A stretch of DNA of 64,000 nt, taken from Eoetvoesiella caeni (GTDB lineage: Bacteria; Pseudomonadota; Gammaproteobacteria; Burkholderiales; Burkholderiaceae_B). The translations under genes and the position numbers were made by a program. Positions within the stretch are counted from its first letter, which is position 1. Each line of letters starts with the position of its first letter. Below the pieces are notes generated by a model. That model saw only the letters and a list, made by a program, of their open reading frames with translations, was not told the origin of the DNA and did not search any database. Shown one piece after another: positions 29,230-37,593 of the stretch. The DNA is taken from contig NZ_QNRQ01000012.1 of NCBI RefSeq assembly GCF_003315175.1, positions 35,177-99,176 on the forward strand. The letters are read 5' to 3'.

Positions 29230-29261
29230 TTGGATTGATTTTTATGGGCCAAGTATGGAAC

Positions 29262-29279
29262 TGACTGATCGATCAGTCA
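29262..29279. promoter_or_regulatory. Perfect 18-bp palindromic operator for the TetR regulator
   Basis: TGACTGATCGATCAGTCA is fully symmetric and lies 33 bases upstream of the tetR start codon. TetR-family operators are usually palindromes of this size, and TGACnGnnCnGTCA-like sites are common in the family. Autoregulation is inferred. Confidence 0.7.
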
Positions 29280-29379
29280 AGAGTGAAAGCGAGCATTCAA
29301 CCCCTCTCAGGGAAAACACTGACCGAAAAAAAACGTGACACGGAATGGAACCGGGAGGAATGCTGAAGCCGCGATCCAA

Positions 29380-29425
29380 AGTAAAAAGCGGCCGAATGGC
29401 ATTGCCTCTCGGTCCGCTTTTTACT
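29380..29425 (-). terminator. Bidirectional intrinsic terminator after the Rieske gene
   Basis: AGTAAAAAGCGG (29380-29391) pairs perfectly with CCGCTTTTTACT (29414-29425), and the inner bases extend the stem. The T run within the arm gives a U-rich 3' end on either strand. It lies 56 bases past the Rieske stop and isolates that operon from tetR. Confidence 0.75.
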
Positions 29426-29480
29426 GTTGCTTCAAAATCATGAAGCCTTGTTCGAGAGCTTCAAAGGCGTGGATGCAGGC

Positions 29481-30554
29481 CTAGGCTCGGGTCTCTACTT
29501 GCGGCGCTTGCGCTGAAGCCAACGCTTTTTCCGCCTGTTCCTTCTCGATTCGCATTGCCAGCAGACGCCTCGCGCGCATGGCCGCAGCGTCGGTCGTCAG
29601 AAGCACCGGGTTCAGCGACATAAGATCGGCGCCTTCCATCCGGGTTTGACAGTCGACGATCATGGGTTCGTCTTCAAGACGAAATGCCGTGTCGATACCT
29701 TGCCAGATTTTTTTGCTTAGCTCGGCATCGTCCCGCATACTGTCGCGCGCGACGGCCCAGAAATAGTGCGTCGAGTTTTCTGTTTCCGGAGTCAGGATAT
29801 GCGCGCTGGGCGCGGAGGGTCCTTCGGAGGTTGGACGGCCGCATTCGGTAAAACCAACGTCCAGCATCAGGTGGCACGGAGGATCCCACCGCATATGGGC
29901 ACGCCTGTCTCCTATCGTGGTCGAGCTTCTCCACATTAGTTGAAACAGCTTGGTCAGGGGTTCGTTCGGCATGGTGTTGTAGGCCCAGACGGTATCGCCC
30001 TCTACCTTCATCTCGAAAATATTGCGTTCGTTGGAGTCGGTGTTGCCGATAAACTTATGGACATATTGCGCATGGCTAAGGTCCAGCAAGTTGTCGGTGA
30101 TCAACTGATAGTTGGCCCCGACATGAAGATAGCCCTGCACAATCGCATAATTGTCGTGGTCGGCAATTATGCTGAAGTCGGGAAGCGTGGCGGGGTCGGC
30201 CGCCGCGGGATCACCCATCCAGATCCAGACCAGGCCGTATTTTTCAAGCAAGGGAAAAGCGCCGACCCTGGCGGCCTTGGGAATGGAGCCGTGCGGGTTG
30301 TGCACACAGGCGCCCGTCGGCCCAAACCGCAAGCCATGATAGGGGCATTGAATGGCACCGTCTATTATTTTGCCTTTGGACAGCGGCGCATACCGATGCG
30401 GACAGCGGTCGGACAGCGCGATCGGTTTGCCGGCCTCATCGCGATAAAAAACAATAGGCTGGCCAAGCAAGGTCCGGCCAAGCAGCTCGCCGGTAATCTC
30501 ATTCTGCCATGCGGCTGCATACCACGCGTTACGTAGATAAGTCGTTTTTTGCAT
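29481..30554 (-). CDS. Rieske non-heme iron oxygenase (VanA-like)
   Basis: A 357-aa aromatic ring oxygenase or O-demethylase. Rieske ligands are C51 and H53 (CPHRYAPL) and C70 and H73 (CPYHGLRF). The mononuclear site is NLLDLSHAQYVHK with H161, H166 and bridging D158. It is similar in length and layout to VanA at 12788 but clearly a different protein. No dedicated reductase is next to it; VanB could serve. It lies 27 bases after the FAD hydroxylase gene, so the two probably act on one aromatic substrate. Confidence 0.88.
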   Translation of the reverse strand: MQKTTYLRNAWYAAAWQNEITGELLGRTLLGQPIVFYRDEAGKPIALSDRCPHRYAPLSKGKIIDGAIQCPYHGLRFGPTGACVHNPHGSIPKAARVGAFPLLEKYGLVWIWMGDPAAADPATLPDFSIIADHDNYAIVQGYLHVGANYQLITDNLLDLSHAQYVHKFIGNTDSNERNIFEMKVEGDTVWAYNTMPNEPLTKLFQLMWRSSTTIGDRRAHMRWDPPCHLMLDVGFTECGRPTSEGPSAPSAHILTPETENSTHYFWAVARDSMRDDAELSKKIWQGIDTAFRLEDEPMIVDCQTRMEGADLMSLNPVLLTTDAAAMRARRLLAMRIEKEQAEKALASAQAPQVETRA

Positions 30555-30581
30555 GCTTGTCTCCGTGAGCTTTATTGATCT

Positions 30582-32246
30582 TTACACACCCAACAACGAA
30601 TGGGCCGTGCTTCGCAGGCCGGTAACGGTAGAAAGAATATCGCTGCCGGCCCGCCAGGCATCGCCTCTCCAGGCAACATGCTGATCGGGCCGGATCAATG
30701 TAAGGGCCTGCGGATACAGCATGCGTATCGCGCCCGCCCGAGGACGAATTACGGTCAGCGGTATATTCAACCGAGCGGCATCAGCCTCCACCGCGGCAAC
30801 AGCCGCTACACCCGCTGGCGCCGAGACCAGCAAAGTCAAGCCCGAACCAAAATGATCGTACAGCGAGCTGCCATCATGCATCCAGAGGTGCGGTGCGCGA
30901 TAGCCGGGCTCGGAACAGGGAACATAATTGAGAAAGTCGCGCGCCTCGTCGTCGGGACGCTCGTAATCGCTGCGATCAACGACCGGAGAGTCGGAATAGC
31001 AATCCCCCAGGATGGTTCCCAAAGTGTAGAACTCCGACAACTTACCGGCCTTGATTCTTTGGCTTGCATGACGGCGTATGGCTTCTCCTTCGGGTGTGTC
31101 CTCTTCAATGCCATCTTCCAACAACGCGTTGCTCATGAGACTGTGGTTGGTGGTTGCCTCGCCCATGACGTGCACATGCACCGGCCGGCGCTCGCGCTCG
31201 TAGCTGTCCAGCAGCGCGGCGCCGCCCCAGCCCTGCAGAACCGCCGCCAGCTTCCAGCCCAGATCGACGGCGTCGCCCACGCCCATATTCATGCCGAAGC
31301 CGCCAAAAGGCGGATGCATGTGCGCGGCGTCGCCGGCCAGGAATACCCGGCGGTCGCGATAATGCGTTGCCAGCAGCCGGCTTGCCGTCCACTGGTCGGC
31401 GCTGATAATTTCGTACGGCAGATCGATGCCGGTAGCCCTGCGGATAAGGTCGGGTGCCTCTTCCTTGGTGATATGGACATCCGGCGCCAGCCCCGTCGGC
31501 ATGAAGAACCAGCGATCACCTGTGTCCATGGGGCCTATCAGGCTGGGCACCTCAGCATTCACCTGCCAGTACATGATGGCCGGGCCATGGTGATGCGCTT
31601 TTTCCAGCCCAGGCGCCCGGAAAACAAAGTTATAGTTTCTGGACAAGCCATACGTGCCTTCGAGCCTTGCGCCGATGGCTTCGCGCACCAAGCTTCGAGG
31701 GCCGTCGCATCCGATCATGTACTGTGCTTGCACCTGGATCGAGACGCCATTTTTCGTATCATTGAGGTGAGCGGTGACGAAGTCGTCGCCCTGTTCAAAA
31801 CTTAGCAGCTCGCATTCCAGTTGCAACTGTACGGAAGGCAAGGTAGCCAAGCGGTCGCGCATGACCTGCTCGACGGTGTATTGGGGAATCCATTGCGCGT
31901 GCTCGGAAAAGAATGGGTTGCGACCGGTGCCGCAGTACAGGGCGTTATCGAACTTGGCCAACTGGTAGCCAGACAGGCGTGTGGTGAACACGACATTCGA
32001 CGGATAATAAATCCCCAGGGGAGAGGCCTCACGCAAAGTATCGGCTATACCCCAGCGCCGGAAATGCTCGCGCGTACGGACATTAGTGGTCTTCGCCCGC
32101 GGCGCGGTGCCGACGCGGTCATTCTTGTCGATGATCAAACAATCAATGCCGCGCAACCCCAGCTCGATAGCCAGGCCTTGCCCGACCGGGCCCGCTCCCA
32201 CTATAAGAACTTGTGTGTCAAGCCGCAAAGGCAAAGGGGCATCCAC
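30582..32246 (-). CDS. FAD-dependent aromatic hydroxylase (MhpA/PheA-like)
   Basis: A 554-aa class A flavin monooxygenase. It shows the dinucleotide motif LIVGAGPVGQGLAIEL near the start, a DG motif (IGCDGPRSLVREAIG) and the GD motif VFLAGDAAHMHPPFGGFGMN. A C-terminal thioredoxin-like domain ends in RPDQHVAWRGD, as in phenol and 3-hydroxyphenylpropionate hydroxylases. I chose a GTG start at 32246 with GGAG upstream; the frame continues to a TTG at 32324, but the extra residues do not look conserved. It is divergent from the LysR gene. Confidence 0.87.
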   Translation of the reverse strand: MDAPLPLRLDTQVLIVGAGPVGQGLAIELGLRGIDCLIIDKNDRVGTAPRAKTTNVRTREHFRRWGIADTLREASPLGIYYPSNVVFTTRLSGYQLAKFDNALYCGTGRNPFFSEHAQWIPQYTVEQVMRDRLATLPSVQLQLECELLSFEQGDDFVTAHLNDTKNGVSIQVQAQYMIGCDGPRSLVREAIGARLEGTYGLSRNYNFVFRAPGLEKAHHHGPAIMYWQVNAEVPSLIGPMDTGDRWFFMPTGLAPDVHITKEEAPDLIRRATGIDLPYEIISADQWTASRLLATHYRDRRVFLAGDAAHMHPPFGGFGMNMGVGDAVDLGWKLAAVLQGWGGAALLDSYERERRPVHVHVMGEATTNHSLMSNALLEDGIEEDTPEGEAIRRHASQRIKAGKLSEFYTLGTILGDCYSDSPVVDRSDYERPDDEARDFLNYVPCSEPGYRAPHLWMHDGSSLYDHFGSGLTLLVSAPAGVAAVAAVEADAARLNIPLTVIRPRAGAIRMLYPQALTLIRPDQHVAWRGDAWRAGSDILSTVTGLRSTAHSLLGV

Positions 32247-32431
32247 GTATTTGGCTCCGTATCTTGTTAAATTTTTTGATTCGTAAAAATATACCGCCGC
32301 CTCCAAGACCGCGTAAGATGGCAAATTGAGCTAAGCGATGCCAATAAGTAATCAGCTAAGATAAAACGCATCGACAACGCCGGGCATAAGACCGACCGCG
32401 CAACTCAGGCAGATACGATACGGGCATCATT

Positions 32432-33352
32432 ATGAAACTTATACAGCTTCGCAATTTACTGGCCATCGCCGAGCAAGGCAGCATACGCGCGGCCGCCCGC
32501 CACCTGGGTGTTGCACAATCCGCACTGACGCGAAGCATGCAGGAGCTGGAGCAAGAACTGGATGTCTCTTTATTCGACCGCGAGGCAAAAGGCATCAGTC
32601 TGACGCCGACAGGGCAGCGCTTTCTTACGAGGGCCCAAACCATTCAAAGCGAAGTGCGGCGCGCGCAGGAAGAAATCGAGCAATTACGCGGCAGCGCCAC
32701 AGGCTCGATCTATATCGGCCTTTCAACCGTCGCGCAGATAGCCTTGTTCCCCTATGCAATCAAAGCATTTCGCGCCCGCTATCCAGACGTAGCCCTGAAC
32801 ATACGCGAAGGCCTCTTCCCCACTATAGAGCCTTTGCTGAAAAGCGGGACCCTGGACTGCTACGTCGGCCCCTTCCTGACGCCAGCGCCAGCGTCCGACC
32901 TGCTTGTTGAAAAGCTGATCGACAACTCGCGCGTCATTATTTGCCGCAAAGGACATCCGCTGGCAAATGCTCGTTCGCTTAGCGAGCTTGGTGATGCCGA
33001 ATGGATAACGACATCCGTCACATATAAACCCGAGGAAGAACTGGGCCCCTTGTTCGCTCAATACGGACTGCCTAAGCCCCGCCTTGTCTTGCGCGCCCAC
33101 TCGGCGCTGATGTTCGTTACGTCACTGGCAACGTCGGACCTGTTGGCCGCGTTGCCCGTACAATTCACAGAGCTGTCCATGACCGGCACCGCGCTGCAAG
33201 TCATCAAGATCAAAGAACCGCTGCCCGAGCCCCCTATCTGCCTGGTACGGCGAACGGGGCTTTTACCAACCCCCGCTGTCGAGTATTTCTGCGACATGAT
33301 ACGGCGCGCGGGCGTGCATCAAGAGCGCGAACGTAGCAATCTTGCGCGTTGA
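32432..33352 (+). CDS. LysR family transcriptional regulator
   Basis: A 306-aa LysR regulator with an N-terminal winged HTH (RNLLAIAEQGSIRAAARHLG, then QSALTRSMQELEQEL) and a substrate-binding domain from about residue 90. It is divergent from the FAD hydroxylase-Rieske operon, the classic layout for a LysR activator. The 185-bp shared region contains a direct repeat AGCTAAG at 32329-32335 and 32354-32360. Confidence 0.9.
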   Translation: MKLIQLRNLLAIAEQGSIRAAARHLGVAQSALTRSMQELEQELDVSLFDREAKGISLTPTGQRFLTRAQTIQSEVRRAQEEIEQLRGSATGSIYIGLSTVAQIALFPYAIKAFRARYPDVALNIREGLFPTIEPLLKSGTLDCYVGPFLTPAPASDLLVEKLIDNSRVIICRKGHPLANARSLSELGDAEWITTSVTYKPEEELGPLFAQYGLPKPRLVLRAHSALMFVTSLATSDLLAALPVQFTELSMTGTALQVIKIKEPLPEPPICLVRRTGLLPTPAVEYFCDMIRRAGVHQERERSNLAR

Positions 33353-33575
33353 ACGCGGCGTGCGAAGCTGTCCCATAAAAAAATTGACAAGCACAAATAG
33401 TACTGTCACCATACTAATCATGATTTGCGCCGCAGCGCCTGGCTATATATTGGCCAAATGGCCACAGCCGCAAAAAAGCTGATTCGTGACCTTGATATCA
33501 TCAATTCAAATAACAACAGGCCGCGCCTTGCCGCCCATAAATTGCTTACGTCAATAAATGTAAATGGAGACAACC
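33353..33575 (+). promoter_or_regulatory. Promoter/leader region of the VOC-NmrA operon
   Basis: A TTGACA (33384-33389) has no good -10 at the right spacing; CATACT at 33410 is 20 bases away. TGACA and TGTCA form an inverted repeat (33385-33407), and TGGCCAAATGGCCA at 33451-33464 is a pair of self-complementary hexamers. These suggest regulated rather than constitutive expression. No coding frame was accepted. Confidence 0.35.
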
Positions 33576-34181
33576 ATGAACGCTGCAACCGAGCACAACA
33601 ACGCCCCCAACCTGAAGTTCAGCCATATGGGACTTAGCGTAAAAGAACTGGAACCCATGGAAGCCTTTTACACCAACGTTCTGGGCTTTACCGTTACCGA
33701 CCGCGGCACCGCGGGTGGAATGCAGTTGGTATTTCTTTCACGCGACCCGCTTGATCATCATCAAATCGTACTTGCCAGCGGCCGCCCGCCACGGTTGCCG
33801 CCCAATACGGCCAATCCGCAGTTCGGCCCCAGCATCAATCAAATTTCCTTCAAGGTCGGTTCGCTGGACGACTTGCGGGACATCCTGAAGCGCCTGAATG
33901 AGGCCGGGGGGGAAAGCATTTTCCCCGCCAACCACGGCGTTGCCTGGAGCATCTATGCGCACGACCCGGAAGGCAATAATCTTGAATTCTTCGTTGATAC
34001 CGAGTGGTACATCACCCAGCCCTTTCTTATCCCGCTGGACTTCAGCAAAAGCAATCAAGAAATCTTCGAGCTGACCAAGTCAATGTGCGAATCCAGCGAG
34101 GGATATCAACCTTACGAACAATGGCGCGGTGCAATTGCTCCCAAAATGACGCCCTATGTAGAGCGCACCAGCTCGCACTAA
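33576..34181 (+). CDS. VOC family (glyoxalase/extradiol dioxygenase-like) protein
   Basis: A 201-aa vicinal-oxygen-chelate protein with two beta-alpha-beta-beta-beta modules. Candidate metal ligands are the His in KFSHMGLSV near residue 14, a middle-module His in the DPLDHHQ region, and the Glu in NNLEFFVDTEW. I chose the ATG at 33576 with GGAG upstream rather than the ATG four codons earlier. Members cleave catechols or rearrange substrates; next to an aromatic hydroxylase operon, ring cleavage is plausible. Confidence 0.8.
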   Translation: MNAATEHNNAPNLKFSHMGLSVKELEPMEAFYTNVLGFTVTDRGTAGGMQLVFLSRDPLDHHQIVLASGRPPRLPPNTANPQFGPSINQISFKVGSLDDLRDILKRLNEAGGESIFPANHGVAWSIYAHDPEGNNLEFFVDTEWYITQPFLIPLDFSKSNQEIFELTKSMCESSEGYQPYEQWRGAIAPKMTPYVERTSSH

Positions 34182-34214
34182 CCAACGGCAAGCCTCAAGG
34201 TCGGAACGAACAAG

Positions 34215-35090
34215 ATGATTCTAGTCACAGCCGCCAACGGCAACCAGGGCAAGCTGCTGATCCCCAAACTGCTTGCCCTTAAGCTGCCAGTGCGTGCCTG
34301 CGTGCTGACGCAAGCATCCGCGCATGCCTTGCACGCCGCGGGAATCAAAGACGTGATCGTCGGCAACATCAGCGACCCCGGCATCTTGGCCAAAGCCATT
34401 CAAGGGGTCGAAAAGGTCTACCATGTGGGCCCCACCATGAATCCCCAAGAACGTGAAATGGGCATTGCCCTGATCGATGCCGCACGCGGCGAGGGCATAA
34501 AGCATTTCGTTTTCAGCTCTGTCCTGCATGCAATCACCTCCGACATCGTCCAGCACGAAGTCAAGCGGGACGTCGAAGAGCATCTACTTTCTTCCGACCT
34601 TCAATACACGATTTTGCAGCCATCCAATTACATGCTGCCGCTTAAGTTAAAGCCGGCGTTCGAGCAAGGTGTGTTCAGGCTGTCGTGGTCTCTTGAGCGC
34701 CTGCAGTCGCTTGTGGCACTGGAGGACGTCACGGACGTTGCCGCAGCCGTGCTGCAAAACAGCGAACCTCATGCCTACGCCACTTATGAGCTGGTTGCAC
34801 CGGGAAGGTACAACGCGCACCAGCTTGGCGATACTATTTCACGCGTTGTGGGCCGAAAAATACAGGTAGAGGAAATCGACGCCGACACATACCTGAAAGC
34901 CTGGCTGGGCGATGCCGACCAAAGTCAGTTCCCCTACCAGGTCCGCATGCTGCGCTCGATCACCAAGCGGTATAGCAACCATGACTTCCTGGGCAATCCG
35001 AACGTCCTTACCTGGTTGCTGAACCGCCCACCCACTAGTTTCGAACAATTCGTTCAGTCTCAATACGCGGCATTCAAGGCCGGATCCTGA
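34215..35090 (+). CDS. NmrA-like NAD(P)-binding oxidoreductase
   Basis: A 291-aa atypical short-chain dehydrogenase of the NmrA/NAD(P)H-binding group. The N-terminal nucleotide motif is ILVTAANGNQGK. FVFSSVLH near residue 97 corresponds to the active-site strand, but no YxxxK is present, so it may be a sensor or isomerase rather than a dehydrogenase. It lies 33 bases after the VOC gene, in the same operon. Confidence 0.82.
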   Translation: MILVTAANGNQGKLLIPKLLALKLPVRACVLTQASAHALHAAGIKDVIVGNISDPGILAKAIQGVEKVYHVGPTMNPQEREMGIALIDAARGEGIKHFVFSSVLHAITSDIVQHEVKRDVEEHLLSSDLQYTILQPSNYMLPLKLKPAFEQGVFRLSWSLERLQSLVALEDVTDVAAAVLQNSEPHAYATYELVAPGRYNAHQLGDTISRVVGRKIQVEEIDADTYLKAWLGDADQSQFPYQVRMLRSITKRYSNHDFLGNPNVLTWLLNRPPTSFEQFVQSQYAAFKAGS

Positions 35091-35106
35091 CTTGGGGATA
35101 AACACC

Positions 35107-35442
35107 ATGTACGTACGATGCGGCTATTTTATCGGGCAACCCGTTCAGGGCAAAAAGAAAGAACTGGATGAGCAACTGCATGCTGTCGTGGAGATGTACC
35201 GGCGCTTTCCCGGCATTCGCTGGGCCAGCATGCTGGTGGCCGACGAAGCCGACGTCGGAGCACCCGCAATTTACGCTACGATTCAATTTTGCTTCGATAG
35301 CAAGGCTGCTCTCGAAGCCGCTCTTGCCACTCCGCACCGGCAAGAACTTAGAGCGCATTATGCAAATGCCGTAATGCCGCTTTTTGAAGGTTCCGTGCAG
35401 CATGCCAACCAGGCAGTCAGCAATATAGTTTTCTCTATTTAG
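35107..35442 (+). CDS. Small conserved protein, probable dimeric alpha/beta barrel (EthD-like)
   Basis: A 111-aa protein with an alternating beta-alpha pattern and the aromatic-rich start MYVRCGYFIGQPVQGKKKEL, like EthD/dimeric ferredoxin-fold proteins found with oxygenases. I chose the ATG at 35107 with GGGGA upstream; a TTG five codons earlier is less likely. It lies 16 bases after the NmrA-like gene. Function not recognised; such proteins often assist an unstable aromatic intermediate. Confidence 0.6.
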   Translation: MYVRCGYFIGQPVQGKKKELDEQLHAVVEMYRRFPGIRWASMLVADEADVGAPAIYATIQFCFDSKAALEAALATPHRQELRAHYANAVMPLFEGSVQHANQAVSNIVFSI

Positions 35443-35460
35443 TCTTGGATCGGTAGCCGG

Positions 35461-35976
35461 CTATCTATGCACACTGATGCGCGGCGCCTGAACGCTTTCG
35501 TCGTCGGTAAAGCGGCTGCGTAGCAGGCGCAGTGCACGCAGCATCACGGCCATATCTTCGGCACCCGTAATTTCGGTCATTTCGTTCTGGACGTCGATCA
35601 TGGCGTTGCGGATGACTTCCATCAGCTCCATGCCCAGCTTATCGAACGAGACGACCTTTGCCCGGCCATCGCGCGGGTCGACTTGCAGCTTCACCAGGCC
35701 AAGCAACTCGCACTCCCTGACGATCTGGCCCATGGAGCCCTTGGTTATTCCAGCCCTGGCGGCCAGCTCTACGATTCTGGTTCCATCGAAATCCAGGTGG
35801 CGCAGGACGTTGAAATGCACGTGGCGGACCATGGAAAAACCTGCGGCGTGAACCTTGCGCATAAGCGCCGCCTCGAAATATCCCCACCCGCCAAGCAGCA
35901 TGCGACCCACGTTATCATGCCGCCAGCTGCGATTCGAATCGACGTCCAAGCCTGCGCTACGTTGTGTCACGGTCAT
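35461..35976 (-). CDS. MarR family transcriptional regulator
   Basis: A 171-aa winged-helix regulator (HVHFNVLRHLDFDGTRIVEL, then AARAGITKGSMGQIV; wing region VDPRDGRAKVVSFDKLG). It is convergent with the VOC-NmrA-small protein operon, separated by 18 bases. It may control that operon or the neighbouring orphan binding protein. Preceding it, bases 36034-36050 form a perfect 7-bp hairpin (GCGGCCC/GGGCCGC) without a clear U run. Confidence 0.82.
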   Translation of the reverse strand: MTVTQRSAGLDVDSNRSWRHDNVGRMLLGGWGYFEAALMRKVHAAGFSMVRHVHFNVLRHLDFDGTRIVELAARAGITKGSMGQIVRECELLGLVKLQVDPRDGRAKVVSFDKLGMELMEVIRNAMIDVQNEMTEITGAEDMAVMLRALRLLRSRFTDDESVQAPRISVHR

Positions 35977-36087
35977 CCTTTCGCTACTTTAATCCCAAAT
36001 ATTACCTGATGATCGCTCCCCCCAAATTGAACAGCGGCCCAAAGGGCCGCCGAAAATCCAATACCGCTAAAGCCGCTAGCCGGCCTC

Positions 36088-37266
36088 TTACGTCATTGGG
36101 CACAGATTATGATAAGCGTCCTGATGGTCCTTCATGGGAGTAGCTACCGTACGAACGGTGTAACGCCCTTTCGCATCCTTAATAACCTCATACATGGACA
36201 TATCCAGGATGGGAAAATGATTGTTATTAAACTTGAAGCTACCCCGCACCGACTTGAAGTCCGCCTGTTTCAGTGCCGCCCGGAACGCGTCTTTGTCCGC
36301 AAGGTTTCCCTTTACCTTGGCAATCGCCGAATCCAGCAATAGCGCGCCATCGTAGCCCTGGGCGGCCCAGGTCGACGGAATATGCTTGTACTTGCTTTCG
36401 AACTGCTCTACGAATTTTCTGTTTACCGGGTTATCGGTATCCGGCCCCCAGAAGGACCCGCCAAAAGCACCCAATGCGCTATCTTTCAAAGCCGCGATAG
36501 TCGGAATTTCCAAAATGCCGCTGGACAACAAAGGAGTTGTCTTTAGCAGACCCGCCAATTGATACTGGCGTACAAAAGTAATAGCCAGCGAACCGGGATA
36601 AAACGCAAACACCGCATCGGGCTTTTTGGAGGTCAGTTGCGTCAGTTCTGCCGAAAAATCGAGCTGATTAAGCGGAGTATAGATTTCGTCCAATATCTTG
36701 CCCTTGTAATACCGCTTGAAACCACCCAGTACGTCTTTGCCGCCCTGGAAGTTTGCGGTCATAAGCACAACATTCTTATACCCTTTATCGTTGGCGTACT
36801 GTCCCACCACCTCGGAAATATTATCGTTCTGCCACGAAGCCACGAACAGGTTCGGAGAACAACTGGCGCCGGCCAGTGGCGATGGGCCGGAATTAAGGCC
36901 AACTAAGAATACGCCTTTATCCGTAATTGGCTTGGCAACAGCCATCATTACATTGGAGCCGACAACACCGGCAATGACCGGTACGTTTTCGCGTTCAATC
37001 AGCTTTGTCACGATCTGCGACGCAACCTCCGGCTTGAATTGGTCGTCCTCTTTGAGAATTTCCACCGGCACGCCGCCAAGCTTGCCGCCGCGCTCTTCCA
37101 CGGCCAACATGAACCCGTCGTACATCTCTTGGCCCGGCACGCTGACCGGGCCCGAAAAAGTAGCCATGAACCCGATTTTTATCGGCTGTTGCGCTTGTGC
37201 AAAAGCTGCCGAGGCCGCAAGCAAGGCAGAGCCTGCAAGCAGATACCGCACTGATCTTTTCAGCAT
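36088..37266 (-). CDS. Orphan ABC transporter substrate-binding protein (Peripla_BP_6)
   Basis: A 392-aa LivK/HBA-type binding protein with a Sec signal peptide (LLAGSALLAASAAFAQAQQP, cleavage near residue 26). The mature part begins PIKIGFMATFSGPVSVPGQE. No permease or ATPase genes adjoin it, so it must use a transporter encoded elsewhere, as many Bordetella-group orphan binding proteins do. The ligand is unknown. Confidence 0.87.
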   Translation of the reverse strand: MLKRSVRYLLAGSALLAASAAFAQAQQPIKIGFMATFSGPVSVPGQEMYDGFMLAVEERGGKLGGVPVEILKEDDQFKPEVASQIVTKLIERENVPVIAGVVGSNVMMAVAKPITDKGVFLVGLNSGPSPLAGASCSPNLFVASWQNDNISEVVGQYANDKGYKNVVLMTANFQGGKDVLGGFKRYYKGKILDEIYTPLNQLDFSAELTQLTSKKPDAVFAFYPGSLAITFVRQYQLAGLLKTTPLLSSGILEIPTIAALKDSALGAFGGSFWGPDTDNPVNRKFVEQFESKYKHIPSTWAAQGYDGALLLDSAIAKVKGNLADKDAFRAALKQADFKSVRGSFKFNNNHFPILDMSMYEVIKDAKGRYTVRTVATPMKDHQDAYHNLCPMT

Positions 37267-37593
37267 TGTGTTGTCTCCTGATGTGGATATTTCATTGTTA
37301 TATTTTGTTCATTCACTGTACCGACATAGTCGAACGTCTGGAAGACATCAAGAAGACGAAACCGATATCCGAATAGCATCACTCAGATGGCGCCGATGCC
37401 GCTGCGCCCCATTTGAAGAAACACGGCGTCAAGAACGGGTCGGCCACAATCGCCAGATGACTTGCGTCGTTCACTGTATCCGCAAGACACTCAACCTGGA
37501 AGATCTCAATAAATTTCAGTTGATGCTGTAATCACATCGACACGGATGCGCTATGCCTTGCCCCGATTGCACGGTTCAATGGAGCCATAGCAG
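37267..37593. other. Intergenic region with an imperfect 43-bp direct repeat
   Basis: No family gene was recognised in these 327 bases between aceF and the orphan binding protein. Two segments starting at 37312 and 37470 share TTCACTGTA and, 17 bases later without gaps, CTGGAAGA. In one plus-strand register they encode short frames, 31 codons from ATG 37281 and 24 codons from ATG 37457, both containing HC followed later by LED. They may be remnants or microproteins. Confidence 0.3.

Noticed and set aside
32247-32324. N-terminal extension of the FAD hydroxylase from a TTG
   Set aside because: The extra 26 residues do not resemble the family, and a GTG with GGAG upstream at 32246 fits better.
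33425-33637. 70-codon plus-strand frame before the VOC gene
   Set aside because: It overlaps the promoter and start of the VOC gene in another frame and shows no family pattern.
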